Assembly (NCBI GenBank): GCA_024704765.1 | Contig: JAKMXF010000244.1 | Coordinates: 549,905-613,904, forward strand | Source: Oopsacas minuta | Lineage: Eukaryota > Porifera > Hexactinellida > Lyssacinosida > Leucopsacidae | DNA: 64,000 nt | Direction: 5' to 3' | Shown here: piece after piece, positions 44,848 through 55,499 of the stretch | How the letters are laid out: the number at the start of each line of letters is the position of its first letter | How positions within the stretch are numbered: the first letter of the stretch is position 1 | Notes under the pieces: generated by a model | Databases searched by the model: none | Told to the model about the DNA's origin: nothing | The model's input: only the letters and a program-made list of their open reading frames with translations | Translations under genes and position numbers: made by a program

Positions 44848-46180
44848 TCAGGGCGTTCAATAAGTTTTACGGGCCATGATATATCTTAGGAATTAGTCAA
44901 GTAATATATCTAACTTTCATATATTATAAGCCCGTATATTTAAACTCCATATACTGAAAGTTTCAAGCTTATTCAATACAAATTATGAATCTTTGAAATA
45001 GTTACGTGTAGTCAATTTATACCCACTGTTGAATTTATGGCTTCAAAAGATGATAATTTCAGCCTCAAATGGCGAGCTTACATAGAGTTTCGCACAATAC
45101 TCAAGATCCAGCCCGTACAGATCTTCAGCGAGTTACAGGAGATATTGGGCGTGGATTGCCCTTCCAGATCTACTGTAGAGCGATGGGCTTCCTGTTGTAG
45201 ATCTGGTGATGCGGGTGTCACAGATTTGCCTCGATCTGGAAGACCGGTATCCGCCACCACTTCAGAGAATATCGCACTCATTGAAAGTATGGTCATGGAA
45301 GACAAGTGCATTACTGTCAATCAGTTAGAACAAAGTATGGAGATATCATCGGGAGCTGTTCATACAATTCTGACGACTGAGCTTGGCTACTGATCGATTT
45401 GTGGGAAATGAGTCCCGCATAAGCAAAGTGAGAATCAAAGGTTGGCACGACTGAATATTGCCAAGAACTCTTGGAAACTTATGAGAACTGCGATTCTAGA
45501 CGCCTAACAGAGATTATTACTGGTGACGAGATGTGGGTGTACTACTCAACGCCATATAGCAAGTATAAGAAGCGATCATGGGTGAGGGGTAACGAACAAC
45601 CGGCGAAAATTCCTAGGCCCGCCTTCGGAAACCTAAGATTGTGCACACCATCTTCTTCAGTAGTCATGGAATTGTCTTGCAATTACCTTGTGAGAGTGGC
45701 AAGGCTGTTATTGCTACTTTCTTTCAGAGCAAGTGCTTCCAAATTTGATAAAAAATATAGAAAAATACCACCCGAAAAACCGGAATTCGAGGAATGAAGA
45801 TTTTTAATTGATAACGCCAGTTCCCATACAGCTAAGCTTACCAAAAATTTCTTGGATGTAGAATGGTTAGAATTATTTCGCCATCCACCATACCCACCAG
45901 GCCTAGCTCCGTGTGATTTTTGGCTATTCCCCAAGCTTAAAATCTACCTTCAAGGCATAGATTTGAACACATTACAAGCACTCGGAACGGTCCTGTACCC
46001 GTATTTCAAATCCATCCCCGAAGAAGAGTACAGAAATGTGTTTACAAGTGGGTGGAAAGGTTAAAACTTTGTGTATCTACAGGAGGGGATTACTTTGAAT
46101 AAACAATATAGTGAATTGGTGTGTATAGTGTTTGTATCATATTCTATGATATCACCCGCAAGACTTATTGAACGCCCTAG
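44848..46180 (+). mobile_element. mariner copy 2 (1333 bp)
   Basis: The ends are TCAGGGCGTTCAATAAG and, inward from the right, CTAGGGCGTTCAATAAG, flanked by TA (44846-44847, 46181-46182). It has the same length and organisation as copies 1 and 3. Confidence 0.92.
45037..46102 (+). pseudogene. mariner (D,D34D) transposase, copy 2
   Basis: It reads 'MASKDDNFSLKWRAYIEFRT', the helix-turn-helix 'LGVDCPSRSTVERWASCCRS', then a TGA near 45391. Catalytic parts are 'IITGDEMWVYYSTPYSKYKK' and, after the frameshift, 'SSHTAKLTKNFLDVEWLELF' and 'CDFWLFPKLKIYLQGI'. An extra T in the run at about 45799-45804 shifts the frame just before the second catalytic Asp, exactly as in copy 3. The protein would have been about 350 residues. 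It cannot be made from this copy. Confidence 0.9.
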
Positions 46181-46399
46181 TATTATAATAGAAGAAAGTG
46201 GAAATATTACTTATAGGTGCATTCAATTTATACTTATCCTGTGTATTTTAATGAAGTAGCAGTTCTAAGCTAGTATTTCTCAGTGCAATATAGTACCATA
46301 TTACAACTATCTAACAAAGCTTAGAGAGAGTTGAGCACTTAATTATTCTCCAATTTTCAGTTATTGTTAGAAACCTACATTTTCTTCTTTAAATTATTC
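46181..46399. other. Short spacer between two mariner units
   Basis: AT-rich, no gene. The left end of the mariner relic that follows was not found here. Confidence 0.4.
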
Positions 46400-47467
46400 A
46401 TGGCTTCCTGCCCAAATTTTTCGGAACTTGCACAACGAACGTACATCAAATTTCGCACAATTCTTCAAATCCCTCCAAAGTCTTTTCATGACAAGTTGGC
46501 AAAAATATCTGGAGAAGATGCTATATCGTATCCAACAGTCAGAAGGTGAGTGAGCCTATTTAGGGAAAGTAGGACCTCTGTCCAAGACGCCCCTTATCTT
46601 GGAGCACCAAAACTGGCGACCAACAATGGCAAATTGAGTTAAGTAAAGGAAGATGCCGGGTCTTTTCCGCATTCTTCGGTTGAGGAAGTAGCTAATTATG
46701 TTGGTATTCCAACGGGAAGTGCACACACACAATTTTGAAGGCGGATTTCAACTGAGGAAGGTCCAAGTGCGATGGGTACCCCTTGCTTAATTATTCCACA
46801 AAAGGCCGCTAGACTCCAAATGGCTAAGGAAAACCGTTAAATTTATGAAAGAAGTGACCCTAGGCGGTTATTAGAGATAGTAACAGGAGTTGAAACATAG
46901 ATACAATTCGAACCACTGATCAGAATGCAAGATGGAAGGGTTTGGCTAAAGAAGGGAGAGGTACCCCAGCTGTTTGTGTGTCTGAATTAAGTGCCCCGAA
47001 GGTCTTGTATTGCATATTTTCTATGAGCTAAGTCCTGTAGCCCAAGTCCCTGTTCTCAAAAGTCAGACACACACAGGCCAATTTTACGCAGATGTGGTGT
47101 TGCTTGAGGTAGAAATTTTTATCTTAACGTCGTTCAAAGACTGGAACTCGTGGTCTCAAATTTTTCAACGATAATGCTAGACCGCATAAATCTTTGGCTG
47201 TAAGGCAAAAAATTAAAGATATGGGCATGCACGAAGTCCTACATCCACCTTACTCCCCTGATATAGCACCATGTGACTTCTAGCTATTTAGAAAACTCAA
47301 AGATAACCTCTCCGGACGCGAAATTGAGGATTGGCTCAGCATTGGTTGGGCAATTTACAGATACCTTTAAGTCATACCCAAGGATGAGTACAGGAAACTT
47401 TGAAAATTGGATTAAAAGGCTAAATTCAGTTGTAGCGTACAAAGGATACTACTTTGAACATTCATAG
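46400..47467 (+). pseudogene. Mariner relic, second lineage
   Basis: The ATG at 46400 opens 'MASCPNFSELAQRTYIKFRT' and 'SGEDAISYPTVRR'. Later frames give 'SSVEEVANYVGIPTGSAH', 'DPRRLLEIVTGVET', 'FSTIMLDRINLW', 'HPPYSPDIAPCDF' (third Asp, near 47270) and 'LVGQFTDTFKSYPR', ending 'NSVVAYKGYYFEHS'. The layout is that of mariner, and it is closest in style to the element at 55500-56820. Stops and frameshifts are numerous. TTGAATGCTCCTA near 47526-47538 may be its right terminal repeat. Confidence 0.75.
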
Positions 47468-48405
47468 CAAAAATCACCAACTTTACACAGATATTCATAG
47501 TTTTAGTATGGTATGATTAGTATTTATTGAATGCTCCTATATTTGTGTTTATTTGTCCAGGCTATTTCTGAATACATTATGCTATCCCTGGTTGTAGGAT
47601 GGTCTATTTGTAGCGAATTTCTGTGGAAAAATTTTTGATCGAAATAGTTAAGATTTTACTTAACGAATTTTGGGTTCAATTTCTATTTGGATTTCGGTGT
47701 AATACCTACTCCCAAATTTGTTATTCAATATAATTCCTACTTGAAGAAATTTGGGCCAAAAATCTGATATGTTTTGGGTCTAATTCCACCGCTTCATTCG
47801 AGGCCATAGTTTAATAGAGTTGGTAATACAATTATAATGTATTAGTGACTCAGAAACCGGGCTAGGCACCTCAATGAGTTGATCCAGACATATACAGACA
47901 TCTATGTCATATATGACAAGTTGCACACGCGGTTTAATCCAGGTTGGAAAAATGCCTTTTGTGTATTAAACTTGGACCTTAAACTGTGTTAAAACTGGTT
48001 CAATTTTTACAAATACTATAACAATTTTATGTCAGCATTTGTTCATTTCGAATACATGTTCAATATCCTGAAAATATTTAATCAACTATTGTCGTTAAAT
48101 TTATGTGAGAACAAATGAAATTCTAAAAAAAGTAAAAATTTTCTGATCTGTCATACTATAATTAATATAATTGCGTGTTTGGGTGGTGATTTACTTTCGA
48201 AAAATTTCCTGTATTAGTGATAATTTCATATTGTTGAAAGAATTGCGAAGACTGTTTTCAGTGACATTAATAGAACCATCCAAGACAAGGTGGATATTTA
48301 GACAAATTCATTAAACTCAATTTAACCAGGGTTGAACTCCAACCTGATAAAAATACTAAAAAGAATAAACATTAGAGTGTTAACTGTTAACATTTACATA
48401 AAAAC
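47468..48405. other. Gene-free stretch downstream of FMO
   Basis: No gene or repeat recognised. It lies beyond the 3' end of the minus-strand FMO gene; no canonical polyadenylation hexamer is obvious close to that stop codon. Confidence 0.5.
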
Positions 48406-49998
48406 TTAAGTAAAACAAATATATACCAAATATGTAATGAAAAATCCGATAATTATGAATAAACCAAAATGACTTAAAAATAGAAAATATGGTTTAGGAG
48501 TTAACACTCTGGTTTGGGTAGGAGATTTAGTATTTTTCCAACAATTTAGGATAGAATTTCTGGCTTGAGGCCATCTTTGTGGACCAAACAATCTGTATTG
48601 AGACGGTGTTAAAGGTCCAAACAATACGTGCATGAATAACCTTGGGTCTTCGAACAAAAGTTGTAAAAATCTTGGTTTTGCATCAAATAAATTTGAAATT
48701 TCGTCAGAATAATTTTGGTAATCTACCTGAATTGTGTGGCGTCTGGATTTAGTGAATGCTCTGCTCATTTTTTCCCTTTTCATTTTAATATCCTTTTCCA
48801 TTAAAGGTTGGGTGGGTAATTTCAAAACTTTATTAAATATCATCATTACCCACCTCGCCTGTAACTCAGCAATTGGATTGATAGCACCCAAAGGTTGTAC
48901 ACAACCCAATATAGCTAGACTACCTTTTAAATGAGGTGGAAATACATATTTGTAAAGTTCAACATTGTTATCCAATGTATTAATTATTCCAGAAGCTAAA
49001 AAGGGAAACCCGATACTGTAACCAGTACAATAAGCAATTACGTCAGCATCAACAGAAGTGTTGTCAATAAATTGAACTCCAGTTTCAGTTATAGATCTGA
49101 TATTCGGTTTCACCACAATACTACCAACAGCAATTCGCCCAATTAAATCATCATTAACAGTAGGATGAGATGTTAATACATCATGGTCTGGGGTTAATCC
49201 GTAAATATCAAGGTCTGCAAGTTTATAGATTAAAGATCGAATGTACAATTTAGATAAATATCTCGGCATCACACTTCTGATAAACCGATTCAATTGCATA
49301 TCAAATGGTAAAGACCCATTATGCAGTCTGGGAAAGATCCAAGCACCCTTTCTCGTTACTAGATAAACCTTTTTACAAACACGACTCATATCAACTGCCA
49401 TATCACATCCTGAATTCCCCACTCCAATAATAACAACACTCTTGCCAACGTAGTTATCATTCTTAAAATAATCCTGGCTGTGGATACATTTACCTTTGAA
49501 AAGATTGCGACCGGAAATATGAGGGATGTGTGGAACGCCGTGATGTCCATTACAGACGAGAACGAAATTGAAGAGTTCAACATAGGTTCTTTGCTGCTTC
49601 AGATTGGTAATAGTTAACTTCCAGTCACCAGTTTGTTCATAGTCATCACTCTTCTCTACCAATTCAACCCGATGTTTAAAGGCTATGTATTCCCTCAATC
49701 CAAAATTTTCACAATAGAAGCGGAAATATTCTAATACTTTGTGGTGAGGGCAATACGCTGGGAAATCCCTAGGCATTGGAAAATCACTGAAACACATCAT
49801 CTCCTTGCTAGTGTTAATGATAGTACTGTTATATACACTGCTACTGTAATTCTTTTTATCAATATTCCATAAACCACCAATATCACAATCAATTTCGAAG
49901 CATACAGGTTTGAGACCATGAGAGAGAGCTTCTTTTAAGCCAACTAATCCACAAGCCCCAGCTCCTATAATTGCTAAACTCATTGCTAATGATAACAA
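48406..49998 (-). CDS. Flavin-containing monooxygenase, C-terminally membrane anchored
   Basis: A 530-residue single-exon protein; 515-535 is usual for animal FMOs. The FAD-binding fingerprint 'LAIIGAGACGLVGLKEAL' is at residues 8-25. 'FEIDCDIGGLWN', the FMO signature 'FKGKCIHSQDYF' and the NADPH-binding 'VVIIGVGNSGCDMAVD' (about 188-203) follow, then 'DVIAYCTGYSIGFPF' (the ATGY-like motif). A hydrophobic C-terminal segment, 'HFGLFIIIGFFITYLVYICF', would anchor it in the ER membrane. FMOs (known) oxygenate soft nucleophiles such as amines and sulfides using NADPH and O2. The second Met (49983) gives the more usual N-terminus 'MSLAIIGAG'. Mariner copy 3 begins 22 bp upstream of the first ATG. 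The gene itself looks intact. Confidence 0.95.
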   Translation of the reverse strand: MLSLAMSLAIIGAGACGLVGLKEALSHGLKPVCFEIDCDIGGLWNIDKKNYSSSVYNSTIINTSKEMMCFSDFPMPRDFPAYCPHHKVLEYFRFYCENFGLREYIAFKHRVELVEKSDDYEQTGDWKLTITNLKQQRTYVELFNFVLVCNGHHGVPHIPHISGRNLFKGKCIHSQDYFKNDNYVGKSVVIIGVGNSGCDMAVDMSRVCKKVYLVTRKGAWIFPRLHNGSLPFDMQLNRFIRSVMPRYLSKLYIRSLIYKLADLDIYGLTPDHDVLTSHPTVNDDLIGRIAVGSIVVKPNIRSITETGVQFIDNTSVDADVIAYCTGYSIGFPFLASGIINTLDNNVELYKYVFPPHLKGSLAILGCVQPLGAINPIAELQARWVMMIFNKVLKLPTQPLMEKDIKMKREKMSRAFTKSRRHTIQVDYQNYSDEISNLFDAKPRFLQLLFEDPRLFMHVLFGPLTPSQYRLFGPQRWPQARNSILNCWKNTKSPTQTRVLTPKPYFLFLSHFGLFIIIGFFITYLVYICFT

Positions 49999-50020
49999 TG
50001 TTATAAACTCATTTAAATTA

Positions 50021-51353
50021 TCAGGGCGCTCAATAAGTCTTGCGGGTGATGATATATCTTAGGAATTAGTCAAGTAATATATCTAACTTTCATATATTAT
50101 AAGCCCATATAGTTAAACTTTATAAAACTGAAGGTTTCAAGCTTATTCAATACAAATTATGAATCTTTGAAATAGTTACGTGTAGCTAATTTATACCCAC
50201 TGTTGAATTTATGGCTTCAAAGGATGATAATTTCAACCTCAAATGGCGAGCTTACATAGAGTTTCGCACAATACTCAAGATCCAGCCCGTACAGATCTTC
50301 AGCGAGTTACAGGAGATATTGGGCGTGGATTGCCCTTCCAGATCTACTGTAGAGCGATGGGCTTCCTGTTGTAGATCTGGTGATGCGGATGTCATAGATT
50401 TGCCTCGATCTGGAAAACCGGTATCCGCCACTAATTCAGAGAACATCGCTCTGAATGGAAGTATGGTTATGGAAGACAAGTACATTACTGTCAATCAGTT
50501 AGAACAAAGTATGGAGATTTCATCGGGAGCTATTCATACAATTCTGACCACTGAGCTTGGCTACCGATCGATTTGTGGGAAATGGGTCCCGATAAGCAAA
50601 GTGAGAATCAAAGGTTGGCACGACTGAATATTTCCAAGAACTCTTGGAAACTTATGAGAACTGCGATTCTAGACGCCTAACAGAGATTATTACTGGTGAC
50701 GAGATGTGGGTGTACTACTCAACGCCATATAGCAAGTATAAGAAGCGATCATGGGTGAGGGGTAACGAACAACCGGCGAAAATTCCTAGGCCCGCCTTCG
50801 GAAACCTAAGATTGTGCATACCATCTTCTTCAGTAGTCATGGAATTGTCTTGCAATTACCTTGTGAGAGTGGCAAGGCTGTTATTGCTACTTTCTTTCAG
50901 AGCAAGTGCTTCCAAATTTGATAAAAAATATAGAAAAGTACCGCCCGAAAACCGGAACTCGAGGAATGAAGATTTTTAATTGATAACGCCAGTTCCCATA
51001 CAGCTAAGCTTACCAAAAATTTCTTGGATGTAGAATGGTTAGAATTATTTCCCCATCCACCATACCCACCAGGCCTAGCTCCGTGTGATTTTTGGCTATT
51101 CCCCAAGCTTAAAATCTACCTTCAAGGCATAGATTTGAACACATTACAAGCACTCGGAACGGTCCTGTACCAGTACTTCAAATCCATCCCCGAAGAAGAG
51201 TACAGAAATGTGTTTACAAGTGGGTGGAAAGGTTAAAAATTTGTGTATCTACAGGAGGGGGATTACTTTGAATAAACAATATAGTGAATTGGTGTGTATA
51301 GTGTTTGTATCATATTCTATGATATCACCCGCAAGACTTATTGAACGCCCTAG
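50021..51353 (+). mobile_element. mariner copy 3 (1333 bp), next to the FMO start codon
   Basis: The ends are TCAGGGCGCTCAATAAG and, inward from the right, CTAGGGCGTTCAATAAG, flanked by TA (50019-50020, 51354-51355). It lies head to head with FMO, 22 bp from its first ATG, so it must sit within the FMO 5' UTR or promoter. Confidence 0.92.
50211..51275 (+). pseudogene. mariner (D,D34D) transposase, copy 3
   Basis: It is nearly identical to copy 2: 'MASKDDNFNLKWRAYIEFRT', 'DCPSRSTVERWASCCRSGDA', 'EISSGAIHTILTTELGYRS', 'GDEMWVYYSTPYSKYKKRS', 'FLDVEWLELFPHPPYPPG' and 'LAPCDFWLFPKL'. It shares the extra T near 50971-50976 with copy 2 and lacks a base near 50592. Both copies 2 and 3 were therefore already defective, or were copied from a defective parent. 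Non-functional. Confidence 0.9.
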
Positions 51354-52024
51354 TAGCATTATAGTCGCTCAAACTCGGTGTTGAAACTTGGGTCTATCAG
51401 AATATATTTGAAGTTCTATATTGAAAATTGCCACGTATTTATTCAAATAATGTATTAAGCAATGTTACCTATTTATAGAAATATATTTTAGCAATCAAAA
51501 TGCAAATTTGGTCCAAATGTGTGAAATTTGAGCTTAGTAGAGGTATTTATAATGAGTAGCGCATGCGCGGCATTAGAGTAATTACCACATAATTATGCTA
51601 CAATAGGATTACACTGGGTAATAGCAATTTACACAAACTATCCTAGGATATTTCTAACCCACTTTTAACCTCTGAGGTCAAAAACGCTATCCATTTGCGC
51701 CCATCACGTCCAGATTGTTTGATATTGATGTTTCGTAATTTTTGTCCAAAGTTTCATCTAGGCCTAGTCTTCCCAAGTCGTAATTATATAATCTATTTAA
51801 CGGTGTTTCTAAAACACATTAAATTCGTTGCTACTGTGTCTTCTATGACTAGATATTTGGGCGTTCCAAAACTCTGTTTATTCGGAGTCAAGGCACATTT
51901 TATCTTATAAGTTCCATTCATAGTATAAGGAATCCTAACTTTAGCTGAGATATTAATAGAATAGTGTTATTCTTATGCCTATATAGTAGGCTTATGGTCG
52001 GCTTATAGTCCTATATATAGAGAG
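51354..52024. other. Gene-free stretch
   Basis: No gene or clear repeat. It is bounded by mariner 3 and by the composite hAT element that starts at 52025. Confidence 0.5.
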
Positions 52025-53398
52025 CAGGGATGTCCTGCTCTAATTATAAGTATGGGAGCGGTATTTTAAATTTCAAATTCAATTGAATATATCCTAATTT
52101 CTAATACAAAATTCAAACAATATACCGGTAATTGAATTAATAAGATAAGTATGAATAATATCAAAGGTTTAGTAGTAAATCTGAAAATAGAGTTCTAACA
52201 AGTGATTGAGTCCCAAAATTATTTAACCAATAATACTTCCAAATTTCTTCTTGTTTACGGGCTCAGAATATTATATTCCATCATTTTATATATCCTACAT
52301 TCCAGAACACGTTGCTTATAATATAATTATTACTTATAAGAATCATTTGAAATAGATATTTTGTTATGATTAACGCTAGATTCGGATAAAATAATACATA
52401 GTTGATGTAAAACTTCCCATTGTTCTTCAAACAAGTACAATACATTCACGGCGCTATAAACTAAACATTTGCTCTCTCAACTCGACTTAATTGTATTTGG
52501 AACAAATTTCAATTTATTTCAAATATTGATTGTATGTTACTGTAGATACCAAGTATACAAATTCTCTAACTTGTGAAGTAATTGTGACTTCCTAATTTGA
52601 TTTGATAAAAAAAGTATGGGAGCGGCGCTCCCACTACCTAAAAAACTATAGGAGCGGCGCTCCCACCCGCTCCCACAGCAGGACACCACTGGTGTCTACA
52701 GAATGATAATTCTGTCGATAACCTGGTTTATCTATGGGTTACGAGTGCCCTTGAGTGTAATTATAACTTCTCCGTTATGCTTCAAGATGACCAGATTAAA
52801 CGGCTGATGGAAGAACACAACGTTTCATTTACAGTAGATTTGAAAGCTGCTATTTATTGATTGGGAATAATGAACGGACGTCGCTCTTGTATATGGTGTA
52901 CTTGGGACAATAGAAGGGGTTTAGACAGTGTTCAGTGGGAAGAACGATCATCTGCTCACCATCTAGAGATGTTTCAAAGCTTCAAGATATGTATCAGGGA
53001 GATTCTAAGAATCATGCAATTGACTGCGAAAGTATTGAGGATCGCCAAACACTAAATGTACGACTGGTAGATTTCATGCAAATGTTTAATCTTCCCGAGT
53101 ACATCTGTTACTTGGGATAGGACAGAAGTTATACGATGCCATCCTCATCACAATGTCTGAGGACGAAAAAGAACACCATGAAGCAATACTAAAAAACTAA
53201 ATATTCATAGAAGTGCTTACCATAGAGGAACATTTGAAGGTAATGCAATGAGGAAAATCACAAAGGAGGTATTGGAACTCGGGTTTCCAAAGAGTAATTC
53301 GTCTTATATCACGCTTGTAAAATTCAGGGATGTTGTCCCACTACCTAAAAAACTATAGGAGCGGCGCTCCCACCCGCTCCCACAGCAGGACACCACTG
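52025..53398 (+). mobile_element. Composite hAT element carrying a captured transposon fragment
   Basis: The left end is CAGGGATGTCCTGCT (52025) and the right end, inward, is CAGTGGTGTCCTGCTG (53398). It contains a full MITE like that at 8258-8891 (52025-52691), then 644 bp of the long-TIR element gene (52692-53335), then a 63-bp repeat of the MITE's right end (53336-53398). The flanks ATAGAGAG (52017-52024) and TTAGGGAG (53399-53406) match at 6 of 8 positions, consistent with a decayed hAT duplication. The flanking DNA is unrelated to the long-TIR element, so the fragment seems to have moved with the hAT ends. Confidence 0.65.
52692..53335 (+). pseudogene. Captured fragment of the long-TIR element's transposase gene
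   Basis: It begins with the GTGTCTAC target word and runs 'NDNSVDNLVYLWVTSALECN', 'DDQIKRLMEEHNVSFTVDLK', 'GIMNGRRSCIWCTWDNRR', 'QWEERSSAHHLEMFQSF' and 'NAMRKITKEVLELGFP', then stops abruptly at 'FRDVV'. It is almost identical to the minus strand of 8257-7613, including the TGA before 'LGIMNG'. Both copies share that stop, so capture came after the stop arose, or both derive from the same defective parent. Confidence 0.85.
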
Positions 53399-53481
53399 TT
53401 AGGGAGTATATAGTAAGATATTAATATTAATTTATATTTCAGCGAATTGTTTTATGGCATCTTCAAGGAGGAAATGTTCTA

Positions 53482-55168
53482 ATGATCCGAATAGTTTCTG
53501 CTATATTGTGGAGTGTTAACATTCGCAACACAGTAACGGGCGATAGAGTGATACCTTACGCAATTTATACCATGCTTATTCTGGGATCCAATTGGGCGAC
53601 CAAGACAAAGAGTGGTCACCATATAGTTTGTCAGAAATGCTTCATGAATTTATATAACTGGTCACGTAACAAACTAATGTCAATGCAATTTGGAATTCCT
53701 ATGATATGGAGAGGACCGACAAACCATTTTGATGATTGCTATTTCTGTATGGTCAAAACACTAGGTTTCAATCAGAAGAACAAATCAAGAATACAGTATC
53801 CCTCTATACCATCTGCAATAAGGCCGGTTCAACATAGCGATGAAATTCCGATTTCAATTTGGAATAATCCTGAACTTGAACATGTAATAACTGATTGTTA
53901 ACAATGTTTACCTGATCCGGAACCAGAAAATATTGATGATGTGGAGTCACCTGACGAGAGTAGAGATGAAGAATTTATCAAATCTAAACCACTGCAAACA
54001 TTAAACCAGGAAGAGTTAAATGACTTAGTTCGCGATCTTGCTTTGTCAAAGGCTGCTTCCGAACTACTAGCATCTAGGCTTAACCAAAAGAATTTGTTGG
54101 GTCCACACACCAAGATTTCATATTATCGTCATAAAGAATAGGAGTTCTTACAATATTTTGCTCAACGTGAAAATTGTGTTTACTGTTGTGACATTGAGGG
54201 CCTGTTAAAAGACCTTGGTCTAAAAGAAAATGATGCTAATGAATGGAGACTTTTTATTGATAGCTGAAAAAGGAAGTTTAAAAGTTGTTTTACTTCACAA
54301 TGGTAATCAGTTTGGCTCAATACCCCTTGCTCATTGTGACATTAAGTGAAAAATATGAACATGTCAATCGGATTTACAATTAATTAGATACGATTCTCAT
54401 AAGTGGATCATCTGTGTAGATCTAAAAATGGTTAGCTTCCTTCTCGGGCCACAAAGTGGGTACACAAAATATCCTTGTTTTTTGTGTATGTGGGATAGTA
54501 GAGCGAAGAATGAACATTGGATCAGAAAGGAGTGGCCAAAAAGAGAAAATTTAATTGTTGGTTGTGATAATGTGATCAACGAAGCACTGGTGGATCGGGA
54601 AAAGATTGTTTTTTCCACCTTTGCATATTAAACTCGGGCTAATTAAGCAATTCGTAAAAGCTCTTAACAAGGATGATGATTGTTTTAAATACCTTCGCTC
54701 ACGATTCCACCGGCTGAGCGATGAAAAAGTCAAATCTGGTATCTTCAATGGGCAAGACATCCGAAAATTGATGAAAAATCCCGAATTCACTGCTCATATG
54801 TTGGATACTGAGTATGATGCATGGCGAGCCTTGTATCGGTTGTGAAAGGTTTTTAGGAAATAGAAGAGACTATAATTATGTGAATTTAATCAATCATTTG
54901 CTCGAAAGCTTTCAGAAGTTGGGATGTAATATGAGCATCAAAATTCATTTTTTACATAGCCACTTGGATGAATTCCCAGCAAACCTTGGAGACGTATTGG
55001 ATGAGCAGGGTGAACGATTTCATCAGGATATTCAAACGATGGAAGAGCGTTACCAAGGAAGGTATGACGCTAAAATGATGCGGACTACTGTTGGAGCCTG
55101 AAGCGAAATTATGTGGACATACATTACGCGAGAAAATCTCATAAAAGGAAGTTCTTGGAGTCCTAATC
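53482..55168 (+). pseudogene. Unclassified invertebrate transposon protein ('CFLCMWDSRA' family), broken
   Basis: The pieces are in order: 'IWRGPTNHFDDCYFCMVKTL' (zinc-like Cys pair), 'SRIQYPSIPSAIRPVQHS', 'LVRDLALSKAASELLASRLN', 'VYCCDIEGLLKDLGL', 'EWRLFIDS', 'SGYTKYPCFLCMWDSRAKNE', 'HIKLGLIKQFVKALNKDDDC', 'SIKIHFLHSHLDEFPANLGD', 'DEQGERFHQDIQTMEERYQ' and, in another frame to 55168, 'DYCWSLKRNYVDIHYARKSH'. I recognise this as a protein repeated in many invertebrate genomes and usually left uncharacterised. The terminal 'DEQGE' may supply a late catalytic Glu. Many stops. Terminal repeats not found. Confidence 0.65.
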
Positions 55169-55499
55169 TAGGTTCTTAAGAAAATTTATAGAATAACACA
55201 TGGTATATATCCTTTCATATGTAGAAGTATGTAGTGAACAAGAAATATATTATTTAAGTATATTTATACATGAAAATTTGAAGTTGGGAACATTATATTT
55301 GATCATCCATATTAATGTTAAAATGTACTATTCAAAAACAAGTCTTGTTCTATACTATAAAATCCTAACGTGATGGCCATAAATGGATGCGTTTTTCAAA
55401 CTCAGCACGAAAAGTTGTATTAGAAAATTGGATAACTTAGAGTGTGTACTGAAAAAATAAATTTACTTAGCCCTGTGTTATTGATAAATCATATTTATA
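55169..55499. other. Gene-free spacer
   Basis: AT-rich, nothing recognised. Confidence 0.5.
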
